From: Hungatella sp. UBA5385
GTDB taxonomy: Bacteria > Bacillota > Clostridia > Lachnospirales > Lachnospiraceae
Assembly (NCBI GenBank): GCA_002409995.1
Contig: DHOR01000022.1
Location: 1-64,000 of the forward strand
Direction of reading: 5' to 3'
DNA: 64,000 nt
Part shown: one piece after another, positions 53,148-62,874 of the stretch
How positions within the stretch are numbered: the first letter of the stretch is position 1
Layout: each line of letters starts with the position of its first letter
Position numbers and translations under genes: made by a program
The notes under the pieces: model-generated
Database searches by the model: none
The model's input: only the letters and a program-made list of their open reading frames with translations
What the model was told of the DNA's origin: nothing

Positions 53148-55718
53148 TATAATATCCCAAGTTCCATCATCTCTGATGAAAACCGCCATATTCTGCAGCC
53201 CGGTTTCTGTATTGATCTTAATAGAAACATCACCTTCCTCACTTACATCAGTGAGAATTCCCCTATCATACTCATTTTCCATAGTTACCCCCAAACTATT
53301 AAGCTTCTTTGACGGCTCCAATAGACCGCCTTCATTCTTCTTATTACATATTTCTAGAGGAGAGAGGCTGGAATCATGAGGAATCAATACTGTGACAAAG
53401 GTTTGCTTTTTCCCCGGATACAGGCGGGTTCTATCATAAAATGCATATTCTCTGTCTACCCATAGCTTCGGCTGGCACTGAATACCATAGCGACTGCCTC
53501 TGGCTGGATGAAAATACACAAGAAGACTTTTGCCCAAATCCTTTTCCACAGCAGCATCTGCCCAGTGAAGTCCCATAACAGGAGGATTGGGCAGCTGCCA
53601 TACAGGACCGCCTGCAAGTCCGGCAGAATCCTCACCAGGCATAATCTCATCTACAACAAAAAGATAACCTTCCTCTGTCAAAAGTGTTTTTCTGCTCCAG
53701 TCAGTGTCATAGGTATAAACACCCTCATATGACACCTCTCCATAACAATCATTTCCCTTCTGATTTACAACCGCTGATTTTAATACTCCCCCTTGCTGAT
53801 GATCTGCATGAAGGCTTCTGGTTGTGATTCTGTTCACCAGAATTTTAACAGGAGTTCTTAAATAATTGCTGACATCAGACCGATAGCAATAATCAAAACC
53901 AATCCTTGTATACTGTATGGTTGTATTAATACTTTCATGCAGCCCTTCAAATAAAAGATCAATACGTCCAAATTCACAATGAAGAATAAACACAGGATTC
54001 CCATCTTCATAGCGAACTGTCAAAACAGAATTTAAGTCCTCTCCCTCTAAAACTCTGGCTGAACTGCCCTCAGAGTATTGTACAACACAGAGACACTGTT
54101 CCAGATCATATTTATAATGAAAATAGACTTTACCTGCCGGACCTGCCATAAACAGATTTTTAATCTCCATAGTAACCGGACCGTCACTGTATACAAGATT
54201 GCGGTGTTCATCCCGGTTCCAGGTCATGGCTGCTTCAAAATTCTTCTCCCCCTCCCAGTACTTCTTTGGGAAAGTATGAACGGAAAGTGTTACTGATTCT
54301 ATGTGAATTTCCTCATTCTCTCCTGTCAGACCTCTGGGATTGCTTAAGAAAATACCTTTGGGACTTTCTCTATCCCTGTACTGAAGCGGCAGAGGCATAT
54401 CATAGGAACGATTGATTTTTCTCGCCTTCTCAAAATGTTTATAAGTATCAAAGGCTTCCAGACAGATTTCATACCTGTCATCAGGAATAAAATGCTCCAT
54501 CAGCCGTAAATTAGCATCTCCCCGATACCAATGATCTCTAATCAGCCCCTCACTATATACAAAAGGAAACTCAGATACAGCATCTTCCAACACTAGAGTA
54601 TTGGTCTGCTCTGCCCATTTATACCAGCTGGAACGCTTTAAATACAAAACTCCGTCGGATTCATAGTGATAAATCTCACCTCTGTTATCCTCTGACTCAT
54701 GATGGAGAGTGTCATATCGATCATTGATCATCATTCCCATATAGGGATTTCCTGTTTTTCTGGAAGGATTTAATATAATTCTGTCTTTTGTCTCTTGATT
54801 ATGGGGAGACAGGTACTGAATCTGTGTACAGTTCCCTTCAGGTGCTATTTCATCAAAAGAAGCGTACTTTTCAGAAACTTCTCTCTTCTCCGTTTTACCC
54901 CTGTAGCCGCCATATTCTCCAGCTGCCTTCACTTTTTCAATTGCCCAGTCATAGGCACTGTCACCAGTAACTTCCTTCATGCATAACAATGCTTCCAGAT
55001 AAGATGACTGATCATCTCCATCTCCCGGGGCAATCACAAGACCGCTGGGGCTGATATGATCCAGATACCGTTTATATATATTACATGCCCTCTCGCTTTT
55101 CAGTTCCTTATCTTTTCCCAGCAAATGCCCAAGCTGAATAATCCATGCAATATTATGAGCAACATACCCTGGCTCATAACATCCGCCGCCTTCATACCAA
55201 TCCTGGAAGACAGCTTCTGCATACTCTTTCCAGTCTTGGCTTTCAGGAAGATAAGGAAAGCTCTGACAGGCATAAGCATGTGCCATTCCATAAAAAAAGG
55301 AACGGTTATTAGCTCCTCTTTCTCCGTAATTGAGGATATCCTTTGCCATAGCAGCAGCTAACTGCTCTGTACCGGAATCAACCATTCCTTTTATCTTCAG
55401 TGTGGCAAACAAGCGGAAAGCCCAGCCCTGTGAGAAGAAGCAGGTTCTTAAAGTCTGCATAATAGAAGCTGATTTGTGGGCATCATCGCTATCCACCATA
55501 GGAACACCATGATCCACATCATATTTCCATGCTGTCAGGATCATTTTGAAACGGGTCAGCCCACAATTTAAGCCCTCTATTGTATCACTCTCTGCCTCTG
55601 ATACACCTGCTTTTAAAAACCAGCGCACCTCCATATCAGGGCTGATTTCATCAATCAATGTCCCGAACCAGGGTTCAGTCCCCAACTCCTGTTGTAATAA
55701 CGTTTTTATTTCCATCAT
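53139..55718 (-). CDS. large lyase-like protein (heparinase/alginate-lyase-type architecture)
   Basis: Protein of 859 residues. Residues 1-330 form an all-helical part (WAFRLFATLKIKGM, YGMAHAYACQSFPYLPE) like an alpha/alpha toroid; the rest looks like beta-sandwich (DTLHHESEDNRGEIYHYESDG, LYLKRSSWYKWAEQTN). This fits polysaccharide lyase families of the heparinase II/III or alginate-lyase type, but no exact family is recognised. Start 55718 follows ACAGGAG; the frame is open into the regulator gene. No signal peptide, so it should act on imported oligosaccharides beside the GH105 hydrolase. Confidence 0.65.
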   Translation of the reverse strand: MMEIKTLLQQELGTEPWFGTLIDEISPDMEVRWFLKAGVSEAESDTIEGLNCGLTRFKMILTAWKYDVDHGVPMVDSDDAHKSASIMQTLRTCFFSQGWAFRLFATLKIKGMVDSGTEQLAAAMAKDILNYGERGANNRSFFYGMAHAYACQSFPYLPESQDWKEYAEAVFQDWYEGGGCYEPGYVAHNIAWIIQLGHLLGKDKELKSERACNIYKRYLDHISPSGLVIAPGDGDDQSSYLEALLCMKEVTGDSAYDWAIEKVKAAGEYGGYRGKTEKREVSEKYASFDEIAPEGNCTQIQYLSPHNQETKDRIILNPSRKTGNPYMGMMINDRYDTLHHESEDNRGEIYHYESDGVLYLKRSSWYKWAEQTNTLVLEDAVSEFPFVYSEGLIRDHWYRGDANLRLMEHFIPDDRYEICLEAFDTYKHFEKARKINRSYDMPLPLQYRDRESPKGIFLSNPRGLTGENEEIHIESVTLSVHTFPKKYWEGEKNFEAAMTWNRDEHRNLVYSDGPVTMEIKNLFMAGPAGKVYFHYKYDLEQCLCVVQYSEGSSARVLEGEDLNSVLTVRYEDGNPVFILHCEFGRIDLLFEGLHESINTTIQYTRIGFDYCYRSDVSNYLRTPVKILVNRITTRSLHADHQQGGVLKSAVVNQKGNDCYGEVSYEGVYTYDTDWSRKTLLTEEGYLFVVDEIMPGEDSAGLAGGPVWQLPNPPVMGLHWADAAVEKDLGKSLLVYFHPARGSRYGIQCQPKLWVDREYAFYDRTRLYPGKKQTFVTVLIPHDSSLSPLEICNKKNEGGLLEPSKKLNSLGVTMENEYDRGILTDVSEEGDVSIKINTETGLQNMAVFIRDDGTWDIIRK

Positions 55719-55752
55719 AATTTCTCCTGTCATTGCAGGCAGATTATAGATT

Positions 55753-57936
55753 CTATTTCTTATCATGTTCCTTTTTATAGACTGTAGGAGTCATTCCATA
55801 GGTCTCCTTAAACTGTCGTATAAAATAATGGGTCGTATTATAACCGATCATGCCTGCAATTTTTTCCACAGAATCGTCCGTTGTCCGAAGAAGCCGTTCT
55901 GCCTCTTTCAGCTTAATTTCCTTAATATACTCAGTAATGTTTTTCCCTGTCTGCTCTTTAAAAAATCGGCTTACATAAGCTGGATGCATATGTACATGTT
56001 CCGCAATCACAGATAGAGATAGGTCTTTGTCATAGTTTTCTTCCACAAATCTTTGAATTGCATTTACTTCTTCCTCTTTTTTAGTTCTCTGCTTGTTGGA
56101 CCAGCTGTCCTTCCATTCTTGTAAAAGCACCTTATAAGACTTTACAAATTCCAGTACATGTTCTGACTCAATGACATTTTGAATCTTCGCCAAATGAACT
56201 CCCTTGGATCTTGCAATATCAGAAACAACCGAAATAAGCTTTAACAGCACTTCATTCCGCGTTTCCACTGCAATGGATTTTTCCGCCATATCATTTAATA
56301 CAGCTTCCATAGCAGCCTGACTGCTTTCCACATCAATTTTACGCACAGCCTCTCCAAGCTTTGCCAGATCAGGCTCATAACTGGCAATCTCATCCTTCAG
56401 CTCCTCTTCTCTCCATATCCGTTTCCCTGGACAGAAAAATTCGTAAGCAGAGAGCTTTTGCAAGCGTTGAAATGATTTTCCTGCTCCATTACAGCTCTTA
56501 CACATATTACCTATATAGACCCTGCTGCCGCTGCCTGCCAGAATCTGTTCCAGAAGGCTTGAAAATAATTCCATATCAGAGCCCTGATACAGAATAGCCA
56601 CCCAGTTTGTCTCAACTTCACTTGCAATTACAGACAGATCATATCGATTGTTCTGCAGGTCATGAATCACCCTGTAGATTGCAATCTGATAGGCATCTAC
56701 ATCAGCAAAGTTCCGAAAACTGCAATGAATCATAGCAGCAACAAACTGATTTTTACCAGGCTCCAACCCTATATATTCTACTTTGCTGTCCAGCTCCTGT
56801 CCTGACTCCAAATGTCCCATATACAGATTCATAACAAACTGGTTTTTAATCACCTCTTTGTTGTTTTTGGTGAACTCATCCAGACTGTAAAATTCATTGC
56901 ATATAGTATCAATGATCACTTCCAGATCCTTATGCTTTTCTCCACTTCCTTCACCCAGCACATCTTGAATCCTTGTGGTAATCTTTACCAGCGAACGGTT
57001 CATATGATAGGAAACGGCAATCGCCACTACTCCTCCTGCTACCAGCATAACGCCCAAAATAAGGAACATCTGGCTGATCAGCTGCCTTACTGCAGGATAA
57101 TAACCATCTGCTGATGTTTCCGTTACAAAATAAAGACTGTCCAGTGTCGATCTTAAATAAGAGACCACTCGATCCTCTTCCATATGGACACTGTAGTCCT
57201 CCAAATCTCCCAATTCCATTCTTTCCCCGATTCTCTCTAAATCAGCAGTGCAGATAACCGTTCCCTCGTCATTGATCAGGGAAACCTCACCTTCAGAAAC
57301 CCGGTTTAACAGATCACCAATACTTCTTAAATTCAGAGTAAAGATCACATACCCATCGGGTTCCACACTGGTCTTTCCGTTAACATTGGTAGAATAGATA
57401 ATATTACAATAAGACTCACCAGGCTCTGCCCAGTAAGAAAAGGGAACTGCAACTACAGGAAATTTCACTCCTTTTAGCTGGTCTGCATCAAAATGGAACT
57501 GTTTTAGAATATCAGCAGCATCCCCCTCTATCTTATAACCAAATCTGGTAGATAGAAGACTTCTGCTGTTCTCAGAATATAAATGAATTTCACTGATAAA
57601 TGGATCAGTATTGGTCTTATTGATCAAATAACGGCTGGCAGAGTATACCTCCATTGGTTCCACTTCCTGACCGCGATAGAAACTGTTCACCTCTTTGGTA
57701 ATGGCAGAGGATATAAATAAATCTCTGTAAGTATCCGATAGGGGGCGCAGAATCTTTTCTTCGTATAAATCAGCAGTCAACTTCAATGTCCGCTTATTGA
57801 TTTCATCCACATTCTGCATATACATTCTTCTGAATACTGTATACGCTCCGGCAGATACCATACAGACAATGACTGCTACCAATATCAGATATGACAGAAA
57901 TAATTTCCGGTTAAAACTGTTCTTTCTGTATCCCAT
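55753..57936 (-). CDS. YesN-like membrane-bound AraC regulator
   Basis: Regulator of 727 residues. Transmembrane helix near residues 12-35, an extracellular Cache-like sensor domain to about 290, a second helix (QLISQMFLILGVMLVAGGVV), a linker with possible HAMP remnant and a C-terminal AraC HTH pair (LSVIAEHVHMHPAYVSRFFK, KIAGMIGYNTTHYFIRQFKE). Such proteins sense extracellular oligosaccharides and activate the neighbouring utilisation locus. Start 57936 follows GGGGGAGG. The flanking hydrolase, lyase-like and importer genes are its likely targets. Confidence 0.9.
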   Translation of the reverse strand: MGYRKNSFNRKLFLSYLILVAVIVCMVSAGAYTVFRRMYMQNVDEINKRTLKLTADLYEEKILRPLSDTYRDLFISSAITKEVNSFYRGQEVEPMEVYSASRYLINKTNTDPFISEIHLYSENSRSLLSTRFGYKIEGDAADILKQFHFDADQLKGVKFPVVAVPFSYWAEPGESYCNIIYSTNVNGKTSVEPDGYVIFTLNLRSIGDLLNRVSEGEVSLINDEGTVICTADLERIGERMELGDLEDYSVHMEEDRVVSYLRSTLDSLYFVTETSADGYYPAVRQLISQMFLILGVMLVAGGVVAIAVSYHMNRSLVKITTRIQDVLGEGSGEKHKDLEVIIDTICNEFYSLDEFTKNNKEVIKNQFVMNLYMGHLESGQELDSKVEYIGLEPGKNQFVAAMIHCSFRNFADVDAYQIAIYRVIHDLQNNRYDLSVIASEVETNWVAILYQGSDMELFSSLLEQILAGSGSRVYIGNMCKSCNGAGKSFQRLQKLSAYEFFCPGKRIWREEELKDEIASYEPDLAKLGEAVRKIDVESSQAAMEAVLNDMAEKSIAVETRNEVLLKLISVVSDIARSKGVHLAKIQNVIESEHVLEFVKSYKVLLQEWKDSWSNKQRTKKEEEVNAIQRFVEENYDKDLSLSVIAEHVHMHPAYVSRFFKEQTGKNITEYIKEIKLKEAERLLRTTDDSVEKIAGMIGYNTTHYFIRQFKETYGMTPTVYKKEHDKK

Positions 57937-57945
57937 ACTATACCT

Positions 57946-57988
57946 CCCCCTGTATTTACAATACATTAATTTTATCATATACAGGGGG
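57946..57988 (-). promoter_or_regulatory. inverted repeat over the regulator promoter and RBS
   Basis: Arms CCCCCTGTAT (57946-57955) and ATACAGGGGG (57979-57988) with 23 bases between. On the minus strand the far arm lies in the promoter spacer (ATGACA, 17 bases, TAAAAT) and the near arm contains the GGGGG of the ribosome site. It could be an operator or an RNA hairpin controlling translation. Confidence 0.55.
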
Positions 57989-58021
57989 ATATGTCATTGA
58001 TTTGCAATTAACACAAACTGG

Positions 58022-59089
58022 TCACAGACTGGTGTGTTTCAATGATTCTGTCAGCATTAAAAGCGCCATAGACTGACCATAAGGCATGGGCCTGCAGCCT
58101 ACCTGATTGTATTCCTCCAGGGAATAAAATACTGGTGTTCCCCATGATACGCCATGTACCACGCCTTTTTCATCAATCTGCTGCAGAACCCCCCCGACTG
58201 CTTTTAATCCAATTTTCTCATATTTCTGCGGCAATAGACCTTCTCTGACAGCTTTTAGTACTCCATAGGCAAATCCACTGCTTGCAGAAGTTTCCAGATA
58301 TGTTTCCTTGTCATTTAATATGGTATGCCAGAGTCCGCTTTCATCCTGTAATTCCCCAAGCGTCTGTACCTGGCGTTCCAGAGTGGAAATCAGATAGTCC
58401 CTGACACCTTCCTGAAGATCAATCATAGCAAGGTAATCCACAAGCCCTGCTGTATACCAGGAATTTCCTCTGCCCCATAAAGCATTGGCAAAATTATGAC
58501 AGCCATTAAAATCCCAGCCGTGGAAAAACAGGCCTGTTTCCGTATCAGTCAGATACTTTAGGTGAACCAGAAACTGCCGGATGCTCTCTTCTTTTAGCTT
58601 ATCATCCTTTTTTAACACTCCCATTCTGGCAATGAATAAAACTGTCATATACAAAGTGTCATCCCAAAGCTGTCCATCATTTAAAAAGTCAGATGTAACA
58701 TGCTGAAACCCCTGTTCCACAGTCCTTGGCATTCTACTCATCACATCATCGCACCACTGATCCAGATAAGGAAGATACTCCTCATTCTCTGTTTCTTCAT
58801 AGAGATAAGTCAATGTCAGCATTGGACATGTGGTATTTACATTAATATCAGGAAGTCCTTTTTTCAAATGACTGTCAAACCAATCAATTAAATAGGCAAG
58901 CATTTCCGTCTTCCCTGTCATACTGTAATACTGATACATGGCAAATAATGCCACTCCCTGAGGCCACTCCCATTGATTCATGGAAACAATATCATATTTA
59001 CAGTCTTTACTGCTGCCATCATCCTCCAGAGTAATCATCTGATCTATAATTTTTTCGATGGCCGCCCTGATGTTTAGTTCTTCATCCAT
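58022..59089 (-). CDS. GH105/GH88-type unsaturated uronyl hydrolase
   Basis: Enzyme of 355 residues with the (alpha/alpha)6 barrel of YteR/YesR. The catalytic Asp is Asp143 in QLWDDTLYMTV, matching Asp143 of YteR, with PDINVNTTCP near 80-88 and GNSWYTAGL near 205. It removes unsaturated galacturonate or glucuronate from the non-reducing end of lyase products. GGAGGAG precedes the ATG. No signal peptide, so oligosaccharides must be imported by the adjacent ABC system. Confidence 0.92.
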   Translation of the reverse strand: MDEELNIRAAIEKIIDQMITLEDDGSSKDCKYDIVSMNQWEWPQGVALFAMYQYYSMTGKTEMLAYLIDWFDSHLKKGLPDINVNTTCPMLTLTYLYEETENEEYLPYLDQWCDDVMSRMPRTVEQGFQHVTSDFLNDGQLWDDTLYMTVLFIARMGVLKKDDKLKEESIRQFLVHLKYLTDTETGLFFHGWDFNGCHNFANALWGRGNSWYTAGLVDYLAMIDLQEGVRDYLISTLERQVQTLGELQDESGLWHTILNDKETYLETSASSGFAYGVLKAVREGLLPQKYEKIGLKAVGGVLQQIDEKGVVHGVSWGTPVFYSLEEYNQVGCRPMPYGQSMALLMLTESLKHTSL

Positions 59090-59114
59090 GAATTCTCCTC
59101 CATTTCAGACATCC

Positions 59115-59981
59115 TCAACCTTTCACAGATCCCACAATAACTCCTTTAACAAAATACTTTTGAACAAAAGGATATACACATAAGATAGGGATAGTTGTAA
59201 CCATAATAGTAGCTGCTTTGATGGTTTCCGGATTTGCTGTTGATGCAAGGAGAGGATCATCAATTTCCAATGATGCAATCTGACCTTCCAGCACAATTCT
59301 TCTCATAACCACCTGAAGAACCTGATTGCTTGCGTCACGAATATACAGCATACTGTCAAACCATGCATTCCAGTGCCCTACTGCGATCCAGAGAGCCAGA
59401 GTTGCAATAATCGCTTTAGACATAGGTGCCACAATCCGGAAAAAGATCACTATATCATTGGCTCCGTCTATTTTCGCAGACTCTTCCAGTGAGTCTGGAA
59501 TTCCCATGAAAAAGTTTCTGGCAATGACCACATTATAAGCTGATATCAGTCCCGGAAGAATGAGAACCAGCTTATTGTCCATAAGCCCAAGCTGTTTATT
59601 CCACAGATAGGTAGGAATCAGACCTGCATTAAAAAACATGGTGAACACTACCATAATGGTCCAAAAATTCTTATGGGGCATATTCCGTTTGGACAGTGGA
59701 TAAGCTGCGCAGACAGTAGCCAGTACGCTGAGAGCTGTTCCCACAACGGTTCTGAATATAGAATTCATAAAGCCTGTATAAATATCCCTGTTCCGTAATA
59801 CCTGTCTATAGTTTTTTAAAGTAAATACCTCCGGCCAGAAACGGATTTCCACAAAGGAAGATTCCGGAGCGCTGAAGGATAAAGATACTACGTGCAAAAA
59901 TGGCAGCAATACCAGGAGACAGAACGCTATCAGTATTGTAATATTAATTATTTCAAAACTGCTGATTTTTCTTCTTTTCAC
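59115..59981 (-). CDS. YtcP-type carbohydrate ABC permease
   Basis: Permease of 288 residues with six helices and the EAA loop EESAKIDGANDIVIFFRIVAPMSKA, terminal KYFVKGVIVGSVKG. It belongs to the LplC/YtcP group importing complex oligosaccharides. I prefer GTG at 59981, seven bases after AGGAGG; an ATG at 59999 overlaps the upstream gene. Confidence 0.93.
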   Translation of the reverse strand: MKRRKISSFEIINITILIAFCLLVLLPFLHVVSLSFSAPESSFVEIRFWPEVFTLKNYRQVLRNRDIYTGFMNSIFRTVVGTALSVLATVCAAYPLSKRNMPHKNFWTIMVVFTMFFNAGLIPTYLWNKQLGLMDNKLVLILPGLISAYNVVIARNFFMGIPDSLEESAKIDGANDIVIFFRIVAPMSKAIIATLALWIAVGHWNAWFDSMLYIRDASNQVLQVVMRRIVLEGQIASLEIDDPLLASTANPETIKAATIMVTTIPILCVYPFVQKYFVKGVIVGSVKG

Positions 59982-59992
59982 GTTCCGTCCTC

Positions 59993-60907
59993 CTACCATA
60001 GTCCATATTCATTAATTTTTTTCGAAATCTGATTAGTTCCGATTACCAGAACAAATGCAATAGCATTCTGGAAAAGTCCCATAGCTGTTGCCACCTCATA
60101 CTGCATATTGCCGATACCCCGTTTATATATATACGTTCCCATTACCTCAGAAACATTGTATACACCCGGATTATAAAGGTTGTAAATCTGGTCGAAGTCA
60201 TCAGTCATCATTTTTCCTACTGCCAGAATCAGCATAATGGTGATCACCGGAGCGATAGTAGGAAGTGTTATGTAGCGCATCTTCTGCCATCTGGTTGCTC
60301 CGTCTAAGTCTGCAGCCTCATACATGCTCACATCTACACCTGCAAGAGCAGCAATGTATACAATCGAACCCCAGCCAATGCTCTGCCAGATATGAGTTCC
60401 CACCAGAGTTCCCCGGAAGACATTAGGGTCTCCCAGGAAAAAGATTGGGTCCAGTCCCATTTCTTTTAACAACATGTTAAAAGGACCGGATGATGGGGAT
60501 AAAAACTGCATACAGATTCCGCTCAGTACAACCCAAGACAGGAAATGAGGCAGATAGCTCACTGTCTGTATCAGCTTCTTAATCTTACTCTGTCTTACTT
60601 CATTTAAAAGCAGGGCAAATAAAATCGGTGCAGGAAATCCGAAGATCAGTTTATAGGCACTGATAATCAGAGTATTGCGAAAGCTCTGCCAGAAAGCAGG
60701 GGACTGAAACAGCATTTTGAAATTATCCAGTCCGCACCAGGGACTTGCCCATATTCCTGCCTTGATCTGGAAATTCTTAAAAGCAAGGGACAACCCTGCC
60801 ATAGGGATGTATTTGAATACAATAAAATATACCACTGCCGGAAGAAACATAACCATCATATAACGGTATTTATAATAACGTTTTAAATCCTGTAATACTA
60901 TTTTCAT
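59993..60907 (-). CDS. LplB-type carbohydrate ABC permease
   Basis: Permease of 304 residues: FIVFKYIPMAGLSLAFKNF at the N-terminus, DLDGATRWQKMRYITLPTIAP as the EAA loop and six helices. It pairs with the YtcP-type subunit; the ATPase is not encoded here and is probably a shared MsmK-like protein. Start ATG 60907 lies eight bases after GGAG; an in-frame GTG is nine bases further up. Confidence 0.93.
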   Translation of the reverse strand: MKIVLQDLKRYYKYRYMMVMFLPAVVYFIVFKYIPMAGLSLAFKNFQIKAGIWASPWCGLDNFKMLFQSPAFWQSFRNTLIISAYKLIFGFPAPILFALLLNEVRQSKIKKLIQTVSYLPHFLSWVVLSGICMQFLSPSSGPFNMLLKEMGLDPIFFLGDPNVFRGTLVGTHIWQSIGWGSIVYIAALAGVDVSMYEAADLDGATRWQKMRYITLPTIAPVITIMLILAVGKMMTDDFDQIYNLYNPGVYNVSEVMGTYIYKRGIGNMQYEVATAMGLFQNAIAFVLVIGTNQISKKINEYGLW

Positions 60908-60925
60908 CCAGATCACTCCAAATCA

Positions 60926-62623
60926 TCAATTATTCTTTACGCTCTGGTACCACTCATCTGCTTCCTGTGTCAGCTGGCTTCCGCCCATGCTGTTCCATGT
61001 TTCTACATAGGTATCAAAGTAATCAACCGGTTTAGTGCCTGCAATAATGGCAAAATATGTCTCCTCTGTAAAGCTTGTAAGCTCAGACTGATAGAGAGCT
61101 GATGATGGAAGCGCTGTAAAAAGCTGTGTGGAATATCTGTATTTATCAGCATCTACAGATTTCTGCCAGCGGATGGTTGCGGCCTCTTCCACATCCCAGG
61201 TGGGGGAAAACAGTACCATAGCCTGATGAGCAAAGTTTGCACTCTTTACCTTGTTGTCACTCCATTCCTCTGTCATAACAACGCCCATTTCCGTCTTGCC
61301 GTCCCAGCCTGTTTTTTCCTCATAATTCCAGTTTACACCCTCGATTCCGTTGGAAGCGATATCATGATTTTCCTTGCTCTCATAAACCCAGTTATAAACA
61401 GATAAAATCTTAGCCAGTTTATCAGGCTCATCCTCAAGCTGTGTACCAAATACCACCTTTGCTTCCTTTACACTGGCATTGGCAAATGTTCCCTGCCCAT
61501 AGGGTCCCTTTGGAGGTACCCCAAGAGCAACCTCTGCATCAGGATTCAGCTTTAAAAGTTCCTCAATATCCTGTCCCGGCTTAGTTCCTTCATATAAAGG
61601 CGGCTGCCAGTGATAGGTCTGCCCCATTCCACTGACTCCGATTCTTCCATTAATAAAGGAATGGGATAATGCCCAGTATCCGCCCTGATTTTCACCTGTT
61701 ACAAACTCCGGATCAATGACTCCATCCTGATACCATTTGGCAATTCTCGTGAGAGCTTCCTTCATCTCCGGCTGAACTGCACCATTTACTAAATGACCGT
61801 CACGGTCCTGCCACAATCCCGGCGCATGGCTTCCCTGGCTGTTTACATAAGGAATATAGCCGTAAGCGCCGTATACTGCAGTCAATGCACTTTCTGAGAT
61901 TCCATAGGTATCGTTTTTACCATTTCCATCTGGATCGTCAAAAGTGAGTTTATAGATAGCATCTTCAAATTCATCAATTGTTTCCGGCACTTTTTCGATT
62001 CCTACATTCTTAAGCCAATCCATTCTCCATGCAACAGGTGCTCTTGATATATTGGAGGTATAAGTAGGAAGTCCATACAGCTTGCCATCTACCTTACAAT
62101 ATTCCAGCGCTCCCGGAACATCTCTTTCAATAGCAGCCAGAACATTTGGTGCATAGATTTCCAGCATTTTCATAGGAATCTCAGCTACAATTCCCTGTTC
62201 TACATATTTCTTAAATGCAGATTGTTCGCCTACTTCAAAACGATCCGGAATCTCACCTCCGATGATACGGTTTGCTAACAGCTCTGAAGCCTGAGAAGCT
62301 TCAATATCCCATACATCGAATTCAATGTTGAACTTATCCTTATAAAAGGAAAACATCTCCGGATTCTTATCAATCGGCGCCACCTGATAGAAACACCAAG
62401 TGTATTGATACGTTTTATTATCATCCGGCTTCCAGGCATCTTTTTCATCTGCTGTAGTCGCTTCCTGAGTTTCTGTCACCTGTGTTGTTTCAGCTTTTGT
62501 CTCCTCTGTTTTGGTGCTTGTGTTACCATCTCCATTTCCGCTTCCGCATCCGCTCAGCCCTGCCAGTAAGCTGGCAGCCAAAAGTGCAGTAACAATTTTT
62601 TTACATTTTCTGGTTTTTCTCAT
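60926..62623 (-). CDS. LipO/YtcQ-type solute-binding lipoprotein
   Basis: Lipoprotein of 565 residues with lipobox GLSGCGSG (Cys about 26) and a Thr/Glu-rich linker to about 65. It belongs to the large type binding proteins paired with LplB/YtcP permeases; landmarks are EFNFDVWDIEASQASELL-like N-terminal segment, DPDGNGKNDTYGIS Ca-loop and LYGLPTYTS. It is first in the operon and defines uptake of the uronate-containing oligosaccharide. Confidence 0.93.
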   Translation of the reverse strand: MRKTRKCKKIVTALLAASLLAGLSGCGSGNGDGNTSTKTEETKAETTQVTETQEATTADEKDAWKPDDNKTYQYTWCFYQVAPIDKNPEMFSFYKDKFNIEFDVWDIEASQASELLANRIIGGEIPDRFEVGEQSAFKKYVEQGIVAEIPMKMLEIYAPNVLAAIERDVPGALEYCKVDGKLYGLPTYTSNISRAPVAWRMDWLKNVGIEKVPETIDEFEDAIYKLTFDDPDGNGKNDTYGISESALTAVYGAYGYIPYVNSQGSHAPGLWQDRDGHLVNGAVQPEMKEALTRIAKWYQDGVIDPEFVTGENQGGYWALSHSFINGRIGVSGMGQTYHWQPPLYEGTKPGQDIEELLKLNPDAEVALGVPPKGPYGQGTFANASVKEAKVVFGTQLEDEPDKLAKILSVYNWVYESKENHDIASNGIEGVNWNYEEKTGWDGKTEMGVVMTEEWSDNKVKSANFAHQAMVLFSPTWDVEEAATIRWQKSVDADKYRYSTQLFTALPSSALYQSELTSFTEETYFAIIAGTKPVDYFDTYVETWNSMGGSQLTQEADEWYQSVKNN

Positions 62624-62660
62624 ATTACTTCCTCTCCTTCATTATTTCATAACTCCCTGT

Positions 62661-62705
62661 ATTAGGTCTGAACTCATTATAATCAGTTCATCTAATACAA
62701 ATCAA
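62661..62705 (-). promoter_or_regulatory. promoter and operator of the LipO-type operon
   Basis: On the minus strand TTGATT (plus 62700-62705), 18 bases, TATAAT (plus 62676-62681). The palindrome TGAACT-N10-AGTTCA (62669-62674 and 62685-62690), extendable to TAAT ends, brackets the -10 box. Confidence 0.7.
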
Positions 62706-62811
62706 TAAAACAATTCGTTGTTCATTACACGATTTTAACCATTTACTGCAGGATATTAAATAATTTGTATGATGTAAAAATTGTTGTATATAAATATGTT
62801 ATTCAACATAG

Positions 62812-62860
62812 AAAAGAGCTGCTGTTCTGGCACATAATAATCTTCCAAAACAACAGCTCT
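62812..62860 (-). terminator. terminator after the final hypothetical gene
   Basis: 16-bp stem with two wobble positions (62815-62830 with 62845-62860), followed on the minus strand by CTTTTCT. It ends the 62.9-63.9 kb gene. Confidence 0.7.
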
Positions 62861-62874
62861 TCTATATTAATTCC

